From VXOZ01 sp965220045 (GTDB lineage Bacteria; Chloroflexota; UBA11872; VXOZ01): a DNA stretch of 64,000 nt. Location: NCBI GenBank assembly GCA_965220045.1, contig OZ244803.1, forward strand, positions 2,170,001-2,234,000. Reading direction: 5' to 3'. Positions within the stretch are counted from its first letter, which is position 1, and every line of letters starts with the position of its first letter. Of this stretch, positions 42,494-51,730 are shown piece by piece. The notes below the pieces were generated by a model. The model saw only the letters and a list, made by a program, of their open reading frames with translations, did not search any database and was not told the DNA's origin. Made by a program: the position numbers and the translations under genes.

Positions 42494-44308
42494 CTACTCC
42501 ATTGGCTCCAGCCAGATCGGGCTCGTCCACGCGCGGTTGCCGTCCACCTGCCGCACCCGCAGGTAGCAATAGTTGGCGCCTACCGGCGAAAAACGCACCG
42601 GCACGTCGTCTTCCAACTGCGCGTGCTGCCCCTTCGGTGTATAGCTCTTGGCCGTATCGCCGTTTACGACCAGGTCAATTTGCTCGATGTCTGTCGTGCC
42701 GACCACGTCGGCGGTGAAGGCAAAGCGGTCGGCCTGCACCGTTGATCCCACCCACGCGCCGTTCACGCGGAAGTCCACGACTATGCGCACGCCGGTGGTG
42801 GCGTAGCAGCGCCGGTTGAAGAGCGCATCAAATAGGGTGGGACGGTCCAGCCGCTCCGCCCACACGCCCGTCAGACCGGCCGGGCCGGACGGTCCCGGCT
42901 CCTTGTAGGGATTGGCCGGGCGGTTGTCGTGGGTATCGCTGCCGCTGACGATGCCGAGCTTGACGCCCCGCATCAGGAATTGGTTAATCTTCTCTTCTTC
43001 GGTGACGCCGTCGGTCTGCTGCTTCTGGTAGATCTCGGCCAGGTGTTCCTGCACGTAGAAATGCGTGTGAAAGTGTCCGTGTATGAGCGCGCCGCGCCGC
43101 TTCATCTCGCGGTAGAACTCCAGGTAGTCTTGGCAGTAGACGGTATCGGGATGATAGCGCGCGTGGAGCTTGGGATCGTTGGCGGCGGGGCGGTCTTCAC
43201 AAAAGACCGGCGGCTGGCCCTCCGGCGCGGGCAAGAAGCCATGACGGTGGCTGCCGTCGGGACCGGTGGCGAATTCCGCCGACGGCAAGGCGACAAACTC
43301 GCCCGGCAGGTCGTATTGGCGCCAGGCATCCTGCAATTCGTCCCAAATCTCCTCGATGCAAATGCTGTACGAAAAGAGTTGACCCCCGGCAAAGTCGAGC
43401 GCATTCACGTCCTTGCCCCAGGCAAAGTGCTCAACGATTGGCCGTTGGTTGAAGAGCATGCCGTGGGGATCGCCCCAATAGAGGGTGTATGGAGACGTAT
43501 CCGCATCGACCCGCACCGGATTGCTGGCGGCCTCGATCTCGCCATATGACGCAGTAACATGACCGACGGAACCCGTGAGCGGCAATGTTCCTTCCGCGCT
43601 GAACGAATTGAGCGCGGCTGTGGTCTCACCATTGGCAGTCTGCAGGCACACTTCTCCTTTGGCGTCACGTACGGGATTGCCATAGCGGTCGGTAACGACC
43701 ACCCGCGTCTTCGCTTCTTTCGTTGAATAGGATGGGGTAGTCACCTGCAAGGCGGCGGGCTCGGCAGCAGTGATGGTTAGTGGATTGCTTTCCAACACCG
43801 AAAGTTCCGCCGCCCGCGGCAGGAAGTAGTGATACTTGTCGCGATCGGGATGGTAGAGCGAGAGCGCACCTGCGGGATCTTCCACCAGCCAGAAGTAGAA
43901 TGCGTCAATAGCGTTCACCGGCAGCAGAAAACCATCCGGTGCGGTCCGCAATTGAATTGCGATACTCTCACCTTCCGCCACGTTACCGCCGGCGCACTTT
44001 ACGTGCACCGCGTGCAGGAACTCAGGAGCAGGGGGATGAATGTCGAACGTGCGCACCTGGCGTCCGTCCATCAACCCCTCAGCCTCCCAGGAAGTGCTCT
44101 CCGGACCGCTTACGGTTATGCCATTTGCCGAATCATATATATGTTTGCGGTCGCCAAACTGCCGGATGTCGTAGAAGATCCAGAGATTACCTCCAGTCTG
44201 GAATCCACCCGCAGGCGGCGAGTACTTTATCTCCAGCGGCACGGTTTCTCCAACCTGCAACGTCCCTTCCGCGCTCACTCGAAACCGTCCGCTGGTATCC
44301 GCTGGCAT
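42494..44308 (-). CDS. DUF3604/PHP-related protein, paralogue 2
   Basis: This 604-residue protein is similar along its whole length to paralogue 1, including LYWGDPHGM, ALDFAGGQLFSYS, IHGHFHTHFYVQEH and VSGSDTHDNRPANPYKEPG. The start at ATG 44308 follows AAAGGTGG and matches the N-terminus of paralogue 1 (GRFRVS). The open frame upstream is not conserved. The gap to paralogue 1 is 133 nt without a terminator, so the two may be co-transcribed. They share the same loss of the TDHD motif, so the duplication came after that change. Confidence 0.76.
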   Translation of the reverse strand: MPADTSGRFRVSAEGTLQVGETVPLEIKYSPPAGGFQTGGNLWIFYDIRQFGDRKHIYDSANGITVSGPESTSWEAEGLMDGRQVRTFDIHPPAPEFLHAVHVKCAGGNVAEGESIAIQLRTAPDGFLLPVNAIDAFYFWLVEDPAGALSLYHPDRDKYHYFLPRAAELSVLESNPLTITAAEPAALQVTTPSYSTKEAKTRVVVTDRYGNPVRDAKGEVCLQTANGETTAALNSFSAEGTLPLTGSVGHVTASYGEIEAASNPVRVDADTSPYTLYWGDPHGMLFNQRPIVEHFAWGKDVNALDFAGGQLFSYSICIEEIWDELQDAWRQYDLPGEFVALPSAEFATGPDGSHRHGFLPAPEGQPPVFCEDRPAANDPKLHARYHPDTVYCQDYLEFYREMKRRGALIHGHFHTHFYVQEHLAEIYQKQQTDGVTEEEKINQFLMRGVKLGIVSGSDTHDNRPANPYKEPGPSGPAGLTGVWAERLDRPTLFDALFNRRCYATTGVRIVVDFRVNGAWVGSTVQADRFAFTADVVGTTDIEQIDLVVNGDTAKSYTPKGQHAQLEDDVPVRFSPVGANYCYLRVRQVDGNRAWTSPIWLEPME

Positions 44309-44887
44309 GGTTGGCTGCCACCTTTCGTTTGACTGCTTGAGTAACCGCGAATTCGGCGCTATGGCTTTGCGGTATCGTATCACAGCATGCGGCATGGCGT
44401 TCTTAGCATTTGCCCGTAGGGGCGGTTCGCGAACCGCCCCTACGCAGGATTGCATGCCCACGCTTGAAGACATGCAGGTACAACGCAAGCAAGAAGGAGA
44501 AGATGGATTCCCGTTTTCACGGGAATGACGGAGTCAATCGTGCTGTTTTCACGGTATTCACCATGGCCGTGCTCAGGCCGCACTAGCGCATGTCGGGCCG
44601 CACTAGTGAATGAGAGTGAGAAGACGACTCCTTGTCCGTCACGCGTTTGTTGAAGAAGGCGTGCAAATGGGCGAAGGTAAGAGGGTAGCGCGAGGGGCGC
44701 GTCGTCCGTCATTCCCGCGCACGCGGGAATCCATCTTCTCTGTTCACGCCTTGGAGTCCTCGCCCCCGCGCGGGGGCGCGCTTTCGCCGGAATTTCGGTG
44801 GTCAGCGGTCTATTTTCATGGCAATGACGGACTGCATTGCCACGAAAACTCAGTCGTCGTGCCTGGAATCCTCATGGTGAAGAAGGC
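44309..44887. repeat. Gene-free gap with perfect palindrome and dispersed repeats
   Basis: A perfect 30-bp palindrome is at 44416-44445 (left half CGTAGGGGCGGTTCG). Dispersed palindromes follow at 44500-44530 (CCCGTTTTCACGGGAATGAC) and 44707-44738 (CATTCCCGCGCACGCGGGAA). CCCCGCGCGGGGGCG occurs near 44763. No gene is supported. Confidence 0.75.
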
Positions 44888-46438
44888 CTAGAACACACGG
44901 CGCGCATCTTCGATCCAAATGGGACTCGACCACGCCATCTCGCCATCTTCTTGATTCACGCGCACGTAGTACCAGTCGGCCCGGTCTTGCGGCATCTCAA
45001 TCTCATCCAGCAGAAAGACGCATTCCCAGCCGGGACTCTCAACCACGTGCCAGACCTGGTTGTTCTTGACAACTACCACTTTAGATAGCGGTGCCGTGCC
45101 GTGAACGCGCACGCGCATCTGCTGGGGAGGAGACTGGACGCTGATGATCTCGCCCATGGGCTGGTTGTCTACGTCGAAATCGAGATAGATGCGGACGCCG
45201 GTCGTACCGATAGTGCGACGTTGCCAGAGTGAACTGAACATTGCGTCGCGCTCACGGCGCCGGGACCAAGTGCCGGTCATGCCGGCGTGGTGGTTGAAAG
45301 TAGTGCTCTTGATGGGCAGGTGCGCGATCTGCACGCTGCTGGTAGCGCGGCCGTCGTGGCTCTCGCTGCCGCCCACGAACCCAAAGCGGAAGCCCTGCCG
45401 CAAGCCGTCCTGCAGGAAGTGTCCGGTAGCCTCGTAGGGCGGGTATTCGGCATGGGGCTCATCCCATTGCGTGCGCTCGTTGCGGGCCTTCAGCGCATAC
45501 GGCTCGCCCTCGTGCTCGCTGCTGCCCCAGTGGCTATAGACCTCCATGAGGCGCTCGAATTCCGGGTCCATGCTTTCCCAGTTGTGCCAAATGCGGTTTC
45601 CCAGGCGCGCCGGGTGGTGGGGGATCGAGAGAATGTCTCTGCCCGTGCGGGAGAGGCTGCGAAAGACATTGAAGAGGTCCTGCGGCGTGTTCGATCCTTT
45701 CCAGTTGCTGGAGATGAGCGGCATGTCCCCGTGGCGGAAAATCACGTTGCGGTGGCCGCAGTCGGCGTCCGGGCCCCGGTTCCAGGACCATTCGTAGCCG
45801 AGCAACGTCACAAACCGCTCCGGCTGGTTGTAGTATTCCGCTCCCTCTTGGATTTCGCGCCATTCGTCCGTGCTTAGCGCGTAATCGTGGTCCGTCAGCG
45901 CCGTAAAGTCCAGATGCACCACGTCCCGTGCGAAGCGGTAGACCTCGTCCACGGTCGCCGGCCCGTAGCTCCACAGCAGCGGATCTGCGCGCTTGCGGCT
46001 GGGGTTCTCCAAGCGATGACAATGCAAGTCTCCCCAATAGAGTTTGTGATCGCCACGGTAAAGGAATGCGGGCGCCCAGGCCGGATTGCTGAGGGCCTCG
46101 ATGCCGGTTGCACGGTCACGCGCCCGCACGCGGAAGACCCGGTCCTTCTCGGCTACGCGGCCCCGTACGGCGTAGTGGCTGTCGTACTGCGGCAGCATGG
46201 GCACGGCGGACTGCACCTCGCCGGCAGCGCCTTCCAAAGTAAGCTCCAAGTGGGCGCTTTGCTTGGGCAGATGGAATCCCCATTGGTCCCGCAGTTCAAG
46301 ACCAATCTTGAATCCGCCATCACTTGCATCCGGCGGCACGATGCTGGGCACGGTCACGCGAATTTCCGCCAACTCCGGCGTGCCTTGGTAGTCCAGTGGC
46401 AGCCGGATGAGGTTCGTGTCAAATTCCGCGGCGCTCAT
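44888..46438 (-). CDS. DUF3604 (PHP-like) family protein, paralogue 3
   Basis: This 516-residue protein has intact PHP-type metal motifs: LYWGDLHCH with Asp137, His139 and His141, then DFTALTDHD with Asp183, His184 and Asp185. LSIPHHPARLG and FVGGSESHDGR complete the site. Proteins of this kind are predicted metal-dependent hydrolases or phosphoesterases. The N-terminal 130 residues are a beta-sandwich. ATG 46438 follows GGGAGGAG, and the extra upstream frame is not needed. It is clearly related to the two genes at 40543 and 42494, which have lost part of the site. Confidence 0.82.
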   Translation of the reverse strand: MSAAEFDTNLIRLPLDYQGTPELAEIRVTVPSIVPPDASDGGFKIGLELRDQWGFHLPKQSAHLELTLEGAAGEVQSAVPMLPQYDSHYAVRGRVAEKDRVFRVRARDRATGIEALSNPAWAPAFLYRGDHKLYWGDLHCHRLENPSRKRADPLLWSYGPATVDEVYRFARDVVHLDFTALTDHDYALSTDEWREIQEGAEYYNQPERFVTLLGYEWSWNRGPDADCGHRNVIFRHGDMPLISSNWKGSNTPQDLFNVFRSLSRTGRDILSIPHHPARLGNRIWHNWESMDPEFERLMEVYSHWGSSEHEGEPYALKARNERTQWDEPHAEYPPYEATGHFLQDGLRQGFRFGFVGGSESHDGRATSSVQIAHLPIKSTTFNHHAGMTGTWSRRRERDAMFSSLWQRRTIGTTGVRIYLDFDVDNQPMGEIISVQSPPQQMRVRVHGTAPLSKVVVVKNNQVWHVVESPGWECVFLLDEIEMPQDRADWYYVRVNQEDGEMAWSSPIWIEDARRVF

Positions 46439-46525
46439 TATTGCGCTCCTCCCAAAATCTAAGAACCGCAATTGAGATTGTGCCCAACAAGGATCTGTTG
46501 TTTCAGGTTGTTGACAAGAATGATA

Positions 46526-46568
46526 GAGCACCCAGCACACCCACCGAAAGGCGAGGTACTGGGTGCTC
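46526..46568 (-). terminator. Possible terminator after binding-lipoprotein gene
   Basis: The ten-base arms GAGCACCCAG (46526-46535) and CTGGGTGCTC (46559-46568) flank a 23-nt loop, 68 nt beyond the stop of the - strand gene. On that strand TATCATTCTT follows, a weak T-rich tail. It stands between this gene and the DUF3604 start. Confidence 0.45.
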
Positions 46569-46635
46569 AATTGCTACCGTCACAGCGGGCGCGCCTGCGC
46601 CGCAACGCCTGCGCGAGCCCGCCTAGCGTTCTACA

Positions 46636-48000
46636 CTACTCGCGTGCCAGCCACTCGTCGAGCACCGTCTGCGCCTGAGCCTCTGTATTGCGCAGGCCTT
46701 CCTCGATGGTGGTCTTGCCGGTGAGCATGTCGGGCACGCCGCCGCTCATGATGCCGAGCATCTCGTTGGCGCCGGGCGCCGAGACCACGAAGCGCCGCCC
46801 TTCCATGACGTCCACCTGGTGGATGACGAACGGATCGCCGCCGTGGTAGGCCTCACTGTACGACGTGTCGACACGGATGGGCAGCCGGTCGAAGTGCTTG
46901 GCCCAGCGGATGTTGACACTATCGTCGCCGAAGTGCTCCATGAATGTCCAGGCCACGTCCTTATGGGTCGCGCCCACGGGCAACACCCACGTGTGGCAAC
47001 CGCCATAGGTGCGGTTGAATCCGTCGGCGGGCTTGGGCCAGTGCCCCCAGTGGTACTCGAGGTCCGGCGCTTCCTTGGCAATGCTCTCAAACCGGATGGA
47101 GCCGGTGTCATAGAGGTTTGCCAGACGGCTGGCGTAGAAGTGTGCGCGGGCGTTTTCATCGCCCTTGAACTCCTGAAGCGCGTCGTAGCCGCCCTGCATG
47201 TCGTGCACCTTCTTCAGCCACGCCATGCCCTCGCGGCCTTCCTCGGTGTTGAGCGTAATCTTCGTAGCATCCGCATTGATGTTCTCGCCGCCGAGTTGCC
47301 ACATCGGCACCATCCACACGTGGCGGTTGGCCCACAACGGACCCCACGCCACCTGCTCGATGGTATTGCCGCCTTTGAACGACTTGGAGATTACATCCTC
47401 CAAGTCCGTCCACGTCACCGGCGGGTTCTCCGGGTCGAGGCCCGCGTCCAGGTAGAGATTGTCGTGGATGTAGAAGAAGCGCACGTCGGGACCGAAGGGC
47501 ATGCTCCACACCTGGCCCTTGTGGTCCATGTCGATACGTAGTGAAGGCCAGATGTCGTCCTTGTTGATAACGGGAGACTGAGCGTAGTAGCTCTCCAAGC
47601 TGTCAACAATGCCGCCGGCCGCCACCTGCTGGTTCTGCCAGACGCCCACCTGACCGATGTCAGGCGAGGTTCCCGCGGCCTGCGCCGCGATCAAGATGGT
47701 GAAACGATTGCCTTCCGGGATGAGGTCCTTAACGGTAAGTCCCTCCACCAAGGCCTCAATCTCCTGCTTGACCTCCAGGCCCAAACCCTGGGAGAGGTCC
47801 CAGCGCCGGGTCGTCCACACTTCCAGTTCAACCGCTTCAGCCGCAGCCGGTTGTGCTTCCTGCTCTTTCGGCGCCTCTTCCTCATCCGGGGCATCCGCCA
47901 TTTCCATGGGGGCGGCCTGGCCGCAGGCTACGAATAGTGCCCCCGCCGCGGTGACGCCAACGCCGCCGAGAAAGGTGCGTCTCAAAATGCGATCTTCCAT
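46636..48000 (-). CDS. ABC transporter extracellular binding lipoprotein (sugar type)
   Basis: This 454-residue solute-binding protein has Tat-like LRRTFLGGVG and a lipobox ending at Cys26 (FVAC). A Glu/Ala/Pro linker is followed by ELEVWTTRRWD, SMPFGPDVRFFYIHDNLYLDAG, WTDLEDVISKSF and GGCHTWVLPVGATHKDVAWTFMEHF, typical of family 1. ATG 48000 follows TGGAGGAGAGG. It is not a close paralogue of the two at 5532 and 7170. Permease and ATPase genes are again missing. The ligand is unknown. Confidence 0.87.
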   Translation of the reverse strand: MEDRILRRTFLGGVGVTAAGALFVACGQAAPMEMADAPDEEEAPKEQEAQPAAAEAVELEVWTTRRWDLSQGLGLEVKQEIEALVEGLTVKDLIPEGNRFTILIAAQAAGTSPDIGQVGVWQNQQVAAGGIVDSLESYYAQSPVINKDDIWPSLRIDMDHKGQVWSMPFGPDVRFFYIHDNLYLDAGLDPENPPVTWTDLEDVISKSFKGGNTIEQVAWGPLWANRHVWMVPMWQLGGENINADATKITLNTEEGREGMAWLKKVHDMQGGYDALQEFKGDENARAHFYASRLANLYDTGSIRFESIAKEAPDLEYHWGHWPKPADGFNRTYGGCHTWVLPVGATHKDVAWTFMEHFGDDSVNIRWAKHFDRLPIRVDTSYSEAYHGGDPFVIHQVDVMEGRRFVVSAPGANEMLGIMSGGVPDMLTGKTTIEEGLRNTEAQAQTVLDEWLARE

Positions 48001-48106
48001 AGTCCTCTCCTCCAGAAAGGTAAAACATCCAATGAGCTCTCACATAGAAGATAGTCGTATCTCTTGGACTTGGCAACCGCAGAGGTCCTTGCTTCTCTAT
48101 ACTTAG

Positions 48107-48940
48107 ATGAATGAAGTGTCTCAGGGAACGCGCAAAGCGAAATTAACCATGGCGGAATGGCGCTACGCAAAGCTGACCTGGCCGGAAGTGCGAGAGGCAG
48201 CAAAAGAAAAGAAGGCGATACTGCTGCCGGTGGCGGCAATTGAGCAGCACGGCCCGCATCTGCCGATAGATACGGACAATGTGGCTGCTCTAGCCGTGTG
48301 CGAGCGCGCGGCGCAGGCCGCGCCGGATAAAATCCTTTGCGCGCCGCCGATCCACTACGGCTTCAACGAGCACAACATGGACTTTCCCGGCACGATTACA
48401 GTGCAGGCACAGCACTTCATCGACTACTGCTACGACGTGGCCGTGAGCTTCGCGCATCACGGCTTCCCCATCATTCTCTTTGTGAACGGGCACGCTTCCA
48501 ACGACCCGCTGCTGCAAGTCTCCGCCCGCCTGGCCACGCTGCATTCAGATGCGGCGTGCGCCCTCGTCTCATACTGGGACCTAGCCAAGGACGACGCAGC
48601 AGAGTGGCGCGAATCCGAGTACCCCGGCGGCATGGACCACGCAGGCGAATTCGAGACGTCGCTCTACCTGGCGCTCGATCCGAAGCGGGTGCAGACGGAC
48701 AAGGCTAAGGCCGATTACCGTGTGCGCACCAAGTGGCACTACCGCGACCTGATGGGCGGCTCGCCGGTAAAGTACGTGGACCACCTCAGCAGGATGTCAA
48801 AAGACGGCACCGGCGGCGATCCCACGCTCGGCGCGGCCTGGAAAGGCGAGCGCATATTGGAGACAGTGAGCAAAGCCATCGTCGAGGTCGTTGACGATCT
48901 TTGCAAGCTGCCCTACGGCCCGCGCGTAGACCACCACTGA
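48107..48940 (+). CDS. Creatininase-family amidohydrolase
   Basis: This 277-residue protein has the family metal motif AIEQHGPHLPIDTD with Glu46, His48 and Asp57. YGFNEHNMDFPGTI, FVNGHASNDPLL and HAGEFETSLYL supply the remaining ligands. Members hydrolyse creatinine or other cyclic or linear amides, or take part in cofactor biosynthesis. An internal ATG at 48149 (MAEWRYAKLTWPEV) fits the family N-terminus equally well, and neither start has a strong ribosome site. It is a lone gene, divergent from the binding lipoprotein. Confidence 0.88.
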   Translation: MNEVSQGTRKAKLTMAEWRYAKLTWPEVREAAKEKKAILLPVAAIEQHGPHLPIDTDNVAALAVCERAAQAAPDKILCAPPIHYGFNEHNMDFPGTITVQAQHFIDYCYDVAVSFAHHGFPIILFVNGHASNDPLLQVSARLATLHSDAACALVSYWDLAKDDAAEWRESEYPGGMDHAGEFETSLYLALDPKRVQTDKAKADYRVRTKWHYRDLMGGSPVKYVDHLSRMSKDGTGGDPTLGAAWKGERILETVSKAIVEVVDDLCKLPYGPRVDHH

Positions 48941-48981
48941 GGCGCGCGTTCAAGGGGCCGATGTGCCTGCGCAATGAGCGC

Positions 48982-50247
48982 CTATGAAAGTACCTCGTTG
49001 ACCAATGCCAGCCCTGCGTCAAGCCTTTGGGGCCAGTCGGGCGCAAGATGACGAATGGGATTGGTACAGACCCGAAAGATGCAGACCGCCACTCGCAGAT
49101 CGAGCGCCCGCTCATCCCAGCCAAATCGCTCCAATGCCGCGGCACGGAATTCATGGTAGCAAGCCCCGCTTGCTTGTGCCTCCGCCTCCCGTCCGAATCG
49201 GGCCGACCAATGCATGTGGGCGAGGAAATTGCCCACATCGAGCAAGGGGTCGCCGAGACCGGCCTCTTCGAAGTCCACCAGCGCAAGCCTGCCGTCGTAA
49301 ACACGAATCATCTGGTCGTCATAGAAGTCGTTGTGCGCAACGGTTGCGGGCTCCCACGCCGTGGCAAAATCATCGAGCTCAGCGGTCGCATGCTTTAGCT
49401 TGCGGCGGGCCTCGTCATGGTCCCCAAGCACCTGCCGGAAGACGCGCCGGGCGCGACGGTATGCTCCATAGAGATTGAACGGGCGCACCCCGCTAGCGGG
49501 AACAGGCGCATCCCATAGCTGAGCCAGGTTTCCAAGGATTGGATCGAGGTCTGGTCGTTCTCCTCCGCGGATCAGCCTGCGCACATTGTTCCCCGGTATC
49601 TCAGACAACCAGACGACGCCTCCTTCCGGCCAGCATCCTGCCAATCGGGGAAGAACAAAGTCGGTGTGCTCTACAAGCTCTGCCGCGCCTATGAGTCGCG
49701 ACACGCGTCGGGGCCGCATCACCCGCGCATAGAAACGCACTTGGCCGTGGCGATGGCGGAGCACGGCATGGCCGCCGGGTCTATAGCGAACAAGACGCAC
49801 CCGCACGCGCTGCACGGAAGACGCGAATACGTACTGATTGAGCAAATCGGAAGCAGCCACGGCAGCCGCGGCTTCCGCAAGTCCGGGCAAGTGGGGATCG
49901 TCCGGGTAGCAGTACAACCGGACCGGTTGGTCGCGCGCTAGTTCGATAGTGAACTGCCGCTGGGTAACGAACTCCCCCCATGGCCACTCGGCACTATAGG
50001 TAGCGATGGCACTGCGACCGGGATTGTAACTGAATTGACGGATGCGGAGGCGCTCGGGGCTATCATCCGCTGCACCCAGCCAAGCGCAATGGGTGTGCCA
50101 AACCCACTCAGGACAGAAGAGTTGGGGAAACTCCGGCAAGCCCCGATCACCGGGAAGCGCCGCATGCGGGGAAAGGAATGGCGCAGCAGCAAGGCCGGGC
50201 ACGTCAGTCCCGACTCGCATTACCGCCGTCCATCCACGTTGCCCCAC
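48982..50247 (-). CDS. Aminoglycoside phosphotransferase-fold (APH/choline kinase-like) protein
   Basis: This 421-residue protein has a C-terminal kinase-like lobe with the Brenner-type motif VAHNDFYDDQM and metal motif LALVDFEEAGLGDPLLDVGNFLAHM, as in small-molecule kinases. The N-terminal 130 residues match the usual nucleotide lobe only loosely. The GTG start shares one base with the TAG of the upstream gene (TAGTG), suggesting coupled translation; an ATG at 50220 is an alternative. The phosphorylated substrate is unknown. Coupling with a secreted repeat protein is unexpected. Confidence 0.78.
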   Translation of the reverse strand: MGQRGWTAVMRVGTDVPGLAAAPFLSPHAALPGDRGLPEFPQLFCPEWVWHTHCAWLGAADDSPERLRIRQFSYNPGRSAIATYSAEWPWGEFVTQRQFTIELARDQPVRLYCYPDDPHLPGLAEAAAAVAASDLLNQYVFASSVQRVRVRLVRYRPGGHAVLRHRHGQVRFYARVMRPRRVSRLIGAAELVEHTDFVLPRLAGCWPEGGVVWLSEIPGNNVRRLIRGGERPDLDPILGNLAQLWDAPVPASGVRPFNLYGAYRRARRVFRQVLGDHDEARRKLKHATAELDDFATAWEPATVAHNDFYDDQMIRVYDGRLALVDFEEAGLGDPLLDVGNFLAHMHWSARFGREAEAQASGACYHEFRAAALERFGWDERALDLRVAVCIFRVCTNPIRHLAPDWPQRLDAGLALVNEVLS

Positions 50248-51335
50248 TAACCGCTGCTAATGTCATCACTCTCGTCATCTTCCGATTCGGTTTCTAGAGG
50301 AGTGTCATCAGTTGGATCGGTGTTGGTAACCGTGACCGAAGTGCCGTCATCCGTGGCAGTCGCGGTGTCAGTGGCAGTCTGATCGCCGGTCGCTGTCGCC
50401 GTCGCGGTAGCCGTCGCCGTAGTAGTGGGCACGTTCTGACCGTCGGGTGTGTCGTCTGTATCCGTCTGCGTGACAGAAGTGCCGTCGTCTGTAGCTGTGG
50501 CGGTTGCGGTAGCCGTTTGGTCCCCGGTCCCTGTCGCCGTTGCGGTAGCCGTCGCCGTGTCAGTCGCAGTTGCCGTCAGGGAATTCCCATTGGTTGGTGT
50601 ATCGTCCGTCGCCGTTTGCGTAGCGGATGTGCCGTCGTCTGTCGCTGTTGCAGTAGCGGTTGCCGTCTGATCTCCCGTGGCCGTGGCGGTAGCAGTCGCG
50701 GTGTTGGTTGCGGTATCGTCATCCAAGTCATCTTCGTCGTCTTCGTCATCCAGTTTGTTGATCAAGCGTAAGAGAACCGCCTCCCTACTCGTGGGAGCCG
50801 CGGGATCTGTGCCCGGGGCCGGACTTGAAGGCGTCGTGGCCGGCTCGAGTGCTAGGCGCTGCAGACTAGCCACGGAAATTCCGTACGCGGCCTCCCACGT
50901 TGGTGGATCAAGCACGAAATTCCCGTAGTTGCCGCTGTCGATACCAAATAACTCGACATCGCTCAAAGACTGAATGTGCAGCAACTGGGGTTCCGTCCAC
51001 TCCGTTTCCCACTTTGCCAGATAGATTGGATCGCCATCTTTCAGCATTCCAGTGGATAGCCATGGATCGCCGATATCCAAGACCTGGAGCTCTTCTAAGC
51101 TGACTGTTAGGCGCTTGTTCCAGTTTATGTGACGCCCCGCCAGAGCGCGCGTGTCACCGCCCCAATGCAGGATGCCCTCATCATCCGCAAACCATAGGTG
51201 CGGAGTGCCCCTCAGTGAAATGACTGTGCCGTGGGGAAGCGTTTCCTCCGCCTGCACCCTGAGAGCCGGAGCTAGCGCGGCAAGCAGCAGGACAGCAATT
51301 GCTAGGACGCTTAAGGCGCGTTGGACGAATTTCAT
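50247..51335 (-). CDS. Secreted protein with Thr/Ala-rich repeats
   Basis: This 362-residue protein has a signal peptide (residues 1-29, hydrophobic core VLAIAVLLLAALAP, cleavage after VQA). A folded part of about 150 residues follows (LRGTPHLWFADDEGILHWGG, LAKWETEWTEPQLLHI), then an acidic stretch DDEDDEDDLDDD. The rest is about 140 residues of Thr-Ala repeats in three longer units with GDQTATATATATDDGTS and an acidic end. The N-terminal part recalls proteins that end in WxxE/TP blocks, and I know no family. The tail is probably disordered and possibly glycosylated. There is no C-terminal sorting motif. Confidence 0.72.
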   Translation of the reverse strand: MKFVQRALSVLAIAVLLLAALAPALRVQAEETLPHGTVISLRGTPHLWFADDEGILHWGGDTRALAGRHINWNKRLTVSLEELQVLDIGDPWLSTGMLKDGDPIYLAKWETEWTEPQLLHIQSLSDVELFGIDSGNYGNFVLDPPTWEAAYGISVASLQRLALEPATTPSSPAPGTDPAAPTSREAVLLRLINKLDDEDDEDDLDDDTATNTATATATATGDQTATATATATDDGTSATQTATDDTPTNGNSLTATATDTATATATATGTGDQTATATATATDDGTSVTQTDTDDTPDGQNVPTTTATATATATATGDQTATDTATATDDGTSVTVTNTDPTDDTPLETESEDDESDDISSG

Positions 51336-51730
51336 GATTTTCAGCTATCTAGGCGCGAGTAAGGCACCACTATGTATGCAGTCTCGGAGCCTGTGTACGA
51401 TCTTCTGAGAAGAAGGCCGCATAGCCGGTGGAAGCCGTTCGGGCTGAAGAATGCGCGAAGCCGCGGTCGAAGTATGAACGGCTGATCGCCGGCCTAATGC
51501 GGACCCTTTCACCTTGCGACAAGCCTGTATTGAGCTTGTCGCAGTGCTCAGGGCGAAGGTTGCGCGCCCAGACAAGTCGATTGTAATCAGGCTCTTGAAG
51601 GAGGGTTACCCCCAACCTTCATTACACCCTATGATAGCCGAGGATTGACTGTCACAAAAGTAAACGTATCTAAACCGACATGCAGTGCCCGATACTGCTA
51701 GTAATGCGCCTTGAACCAGGTGCTGTATGC
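51336..51730. repeat. Gap with a dispersed palindrome
   Basis: A palindromic unit of the TGTCGAAG family occurs at 51512-51565 (TTGCGACAAGCCTGTATTGA, then CTTGTCGCAGTGCTCAGGGC). Otherwise I see no gene. Promoters for the - strand repeat-protein gene should lie here. Confidence 0.6.

Noticed and set aside
48107..48149. Creatininase N-terminal extension as a signal peptide
   Set aside because: The 14 residues are polar and charged with no hydrophobic core.
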